A stretch of 64,000 nt of DNA from Darksidea phi (Eukaryota; Ascomycota; Dothideomycetes; Pleosporales; Lentitheciaceae): positions 18,216-82,215 of the forward strand of contig JASJFT010000198.1 of NCBI GenBank assembly GCA_030770425.1. The letters run 5' to 3'. Positions 61,167 to 64,000 of this stretch are shown one piece after another. Position numbers and translations under genes: made by a program. Position 1 is the stretch's first letter. Each line of letters starts with the position of its first letter. The notes under the pieces were generated by a model. It was not told the DNA's origin, ran no database searches, and saw only the letters and a list, made by a program, of their open reading frames with translations.

Positions 61167-62887
61167 AAATTATATTCTAGAAAGACTATAATATAAATAT
61201 TTAGAGAATAAATATCTAAAGTATATTTAGACTAAAATTAATACGAAATATTAGCTAAAGAAAATAAGAATTTAAGAAACTAAAGAATAGAACTATATCT
61301 ACCTCTAAGAAACCTATTAAGAAAGAATAATTATTACTCTAATTAATAGTAGAGCTATAAGGAACTTTATTAGTAAAGACTTTGTCTAATAAAAAAAGAT
61401 TTCTTAATAAAAGAAATAATACCCTAGTATTATATATACTATTAAAGGAAAACCTTTTAGTAAATCTATAATATATAAAACTAGAAATAAACTTTATCTA
61501 TATAAATAGAAAAAAGAAAATAAAATACTTAATATTATTAAGATATTAAAAGACTAAGATATAATCTTAGAGATATTATAGCTATAAGAAGCTAATCCCT
61601 ATATTAGATAAATAAACTAATAGATAATATTTCTATAAAGGGCTAATACGACTAAAGAAAAGAATCGTAGTATTCTAGAATAATATAAGAAGTAGGAGGT
61701 ATTATTTAAAAAACTAAAGAAAAGTCTACTTTAATACTAGTCCTAGGACTATATAATCCTACTATAAGTAGAAAAAACTCTAGAATTCGGACTAATCTAT
61801 AAATTAACTAAGAAAGAAGAAGATATTATAGTAAAATATCTTAAAGATAATCTTATAAAAAGGTATATTCGATATTTAAATTTATTTATAGAATATCTAG
61901 TTCTCTTTATATTTAAGAAGGGTACTATAGAACTATAACTATATATTAATTATTAAATACTTAATAATATTATAATTAAGAACTAATACTTCTTATCTCT
62001 AATATTAGAAATATAAGATTAATTAAGAAAAGCTAAATAGTTTATATAATTAGATATTTAAAACGCGTACTACTAAATTCGAATTAAAAAGAATAAAGAA
62101 TAGAAAATATCTTTTAAACTTACTAATATACCCGTAATATTTTAGAAATAGATTAATAATATTTTATAAAACTATCTTAACTAGTTTATAATAGTATACC
62201 TTAATAATATCCTAATTTATTTCGAAATAAAAGAAGAATATAAAGAATATATAAAGTAGGTTCTATAAGTACTTAAAGAAGTATAATTATACCTTTATTT
62301 ATAAAAATATAAATTCTATATATAGGAAATAGAGTTTCTAGAATTTATTATTAGACTAGGAGAAATTAAAGTAAATCTAAAATAAATTAAAAAAATTAAA
62401 GAATAGCCTATACTATAAAATCTTAAGGAACTATAATTATTCCTAGAATTCTATAACTTTTACTAGAAACTAATATTATAATAGAGTATAATAATAGTAT
62501 CTCTTATATAACTTATAAGAAAAGATTAACCCTTTAAATAAAAGAAGGAATATTAACGAGCTTTTAAGAAGATTAAGGAGTAATTTATTAAAAAACCTAT
62601 AATTATAATATATAATCCTAAAGAACTCTTAATTATTAAAATAGATATATTAGACTATATAATAGAAGTAGTACTACTTTAGAAAGATAATAAAGATAAC
62701 CTTAGACTAGTATACTACTTTTTATAAAAGATATTACTAGCTAAGCTTAACTATAATATTTATAATAAAGACTTATTAGTAATTATTAAAGTTTTAAAAG
62801 AATAGAGATCTAATTTATAAGAATCTAAATACTCTATTATAATCTATATAGATTATAAGAATCTAATAGAATTTCTAATAAATAAAC
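61167..62887 (+). pseudogene. gag-pol: G2-c protease and RT, RIP-inactivated and truncated
   Basis: Protease active site D-S-G (read N-S-R) at 61,345-61,353; reverse transcriptase with YLNN, formerly YLDD, at 62,197-62,208. A 42-bp in-frame deletion relative to G2-a lies at about 62,109, between two cttt motifs, removing part of the RT palm. RNase H begins near 62,640 and is cut at about 62,887, where unrelated sequence starts. Integrase and chromodomain are missing from the window. Confidence 0.87.
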
Positions 62888-63927
62888 TTTATATAGTATA
62901 GATTTATAAATTCTAATTATATAGGTCTTAAAGAATAGTAGCTAAATTAACTTTAAATATAATAGATAATAAGATTATTATTTTATTATATAGAGAAGAA
63001 TAAAATAGATTATATAATATAAATAGATTAGACTAGATTTATAACTATAAGTAGATAGAAGTATAGAATAAATATATTAAGTTATCTAACTATCTAGCTA
63101 GAACGCGAGTAGAAGGTCTTATATATATAGATTACTATTATATAATTACTATAAGTTTAATATATAGTTATAGTAAATTAGTATAAATTATTATATAAAT
63201 AAAATAGTTATATAGTATATAATACTTAGCTACTTATAATATAAAAGTCTAAAAGACTAGATATATATATTTATAGTAGAGGATTTAATATTATTAATAT
63301 ATTTAACTATCTATATATACTATTATATAAGATATTAAAATATTAAAATATAATAAGATAATTAGAATTATAAAAAATATAACTAGTTTAGAAGCTAATA
63401 TAATATTATATTAAGTAGTAACTTAAGCTTCTAGAGAAGAGGATAGTAATATATATATTAATAACTTTAAAATATTTAAAAGTATTCTTAATATAACTAT
63501 AAAAGATATTCTACTTATAATAAAGATCTTAGAATATAGCTTTAATAGTAGTAAAAAGACTTATAATATTAGTACTATAATATATTAGTAAGTTAAAGAA
63601 TATAAAGACTAAAGTAAAAGTAATTATAAAAAAGAATATTAAATTATAAATAATAACTAACTTATTATATTAGAACGAAGTTTAGAATAATTAATTAATA
63701 ATATTAATACTTTAAACTACTATTCGAAGGTTTTCGAAATTATATTATAGCTAATAGAATTTATTTTTAAAGTAATAATAGATTTTTAATATAGATTTCT
63801 TCTTATTCTAATTATATATACCTAGGATAAGAATATAGATATTATTCTATATATATATAATATTATAATATTAATATTAATAATAAAAGGTTATATAAAG
63901 ATTAAAATTAGTTATAAATAATATATT
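62888..63927. other. Unassigned RIP-mutated segment
   Basis: About 1.04 kb that matches none of the elements in this window. It begins near tatagtatagattta, which could be a mutated LTR start, where G2-c stops. It ends at the unmutated LTR at 63,928. CpA/TpG are absent here too, so it was repetitive or close to repeats during RIP. No motif was recognised. Confidence 0.5.
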
Positions 63928-64000
63928 TGTTACAACCCCACGCGAATCACAGGATGCGGGGCATCCCGAGAAGGTTGGAAGCCAAGACAAGGGCTTAGTC
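63928..64000 (+). repeat. Unmutated 5' LTR start of a G1-type element
   Basis: Starts TGTTACAACCCC and has normal CpA, TpG and GC content, unlike everything before it. Aligned without gaps to the G1-a LTR start (4,632-4,704), 49 of 73 positions agree, and 19 of the 24 differences are C-to-T or G-to-A in the G1-a copy. It is preceded by atatt (63,923-63,927), the candidate target duplication. The element continues beyond the window. Confidence 0.85.

Larger units (their letters stand above)
57971..62887 (+). mobile_element. G2-c: 5'- and 3'-truncated G2 gypsy element
   Basis: It begins with 152 bp of a G2 LTR 3' end (57,971-58,122), runs through leader, gag, protease and reverse transcriptase and stops in RNase H at about 62,887, where similarity to G2-a (to about 34,082) ends abruptly. 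The simplest reading of the double LTR end at its start is that G2-b inserted into the 5' LTR of G2-c. It is interrupted by a TRIM-like element. This is the most heavily RIP-altered G2 copy. Confidence 0.85.

Noticed and set aside
1..63927. Mitochondrial or plastid-like AT-rich DNA
   Set aside because: The AT bias comes from specific loss of CpA/TpG, and the content is nuclear LTR retrotransposons with paired LTRs and target duplications.
1..63927. Intact ORFs or resident host genes
   Set aside because: Short open frames are scattered throughout, but ATG is nearly absent and every recognisable coding stretch belongs to a retrotransposon with stops.

Overview
This window is a gene-poor, very AT-rich block of fungal heterochromatin made almost entirely of dead LTR retrotransposons nested inside one another. 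The dinucleotides CpA and TpG are almost absent from 1 to 63,927 (roughly three dozen survivors noted by eye, not an exact count). This is the footprint of repeat-induced point mutation (RIP), which changes CpA to TpA on both strands and is known from filamentous ascomycetes (Pezizomycotina). The consequences are visible at codon level: Gln and Trp codons have become stops, Cys and His have become Tyr, and Met ATG has become ATA. No ORF is intact, but protein motifs can still be read if Y is taken as C/H, a stop as Q/W, and I as M. The genus cannot be told from the sequence.

Four element families were recognised. G1 is a Ty3/gypsy chromovirus with 435-bp LTRs and a 7,384-bp unit, present as copies a to e. 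G2 is a Ty3/gypsy chromovirus with 442-bp LTRs and a 7,003-bp unit, present as copies a to c. G3 is a Ty3/gypsy chromovirus with 186-bp LTRs and 8,576 bp. C1 is a Ty1/copia element with 189-bp LTRs and about 7.2 kb after its insertions are removed. A 1,076-bp TRIM-like miniature LTR element is also present.

Layout from the outside in: G2-c (57,971-62,887) is the oldest visible host. G2-b is inserted in its 5' LTR. C1 (5,739-57,644, TSD cttta) is inserted in the 3' LTR of G2-b. C1 was split twice: by minus-strand G1-e (6,581-42,698, TSD ctaaa) and by minus-strand G3 (48,261-56,836, TSD actag). G1-e was itself split three times: by a tandem G1-b/G1-c array sharing its middle LTR (7,090-21,422, TSD ccgta/ctata), by G1-d (21,713-29,096, TSD acggc/acgac) and by G2-a (29,911-36,913, TSD gatta). 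With these and their TSDs removed, G1-e is 7,383 bp against 7,384 bp for G1-d and for each tandem unit, an arithmetic check on the whole reconstruction. G1-a (1-5,069) lies in the 3' part of G2-b and runs off the left edge. The TRIM (60,086-61,161, TSD ctatt) sits in G2-c. An unassigned 1.04-kb RIP-mutated segment follows G2-c.

The last 73 bases (63,928-64,000) are different: normal CpA/TpG content begins exactly at a TGTTACAACCCC LTR terminus. This stretch aligns with the RIP-mutated G1-a LTR, and most differences are C-to-T or G-to-A. It looks like the 5' end of a young G1-type element inserted after RIP of the surrounding DNA. No host gene, rRNA, tRNA or CRISPR array was found. No new multi-gene system was found; the interest lies in the nest, the RIP boundary, the TRIM, and a few patches the elements do not explain.
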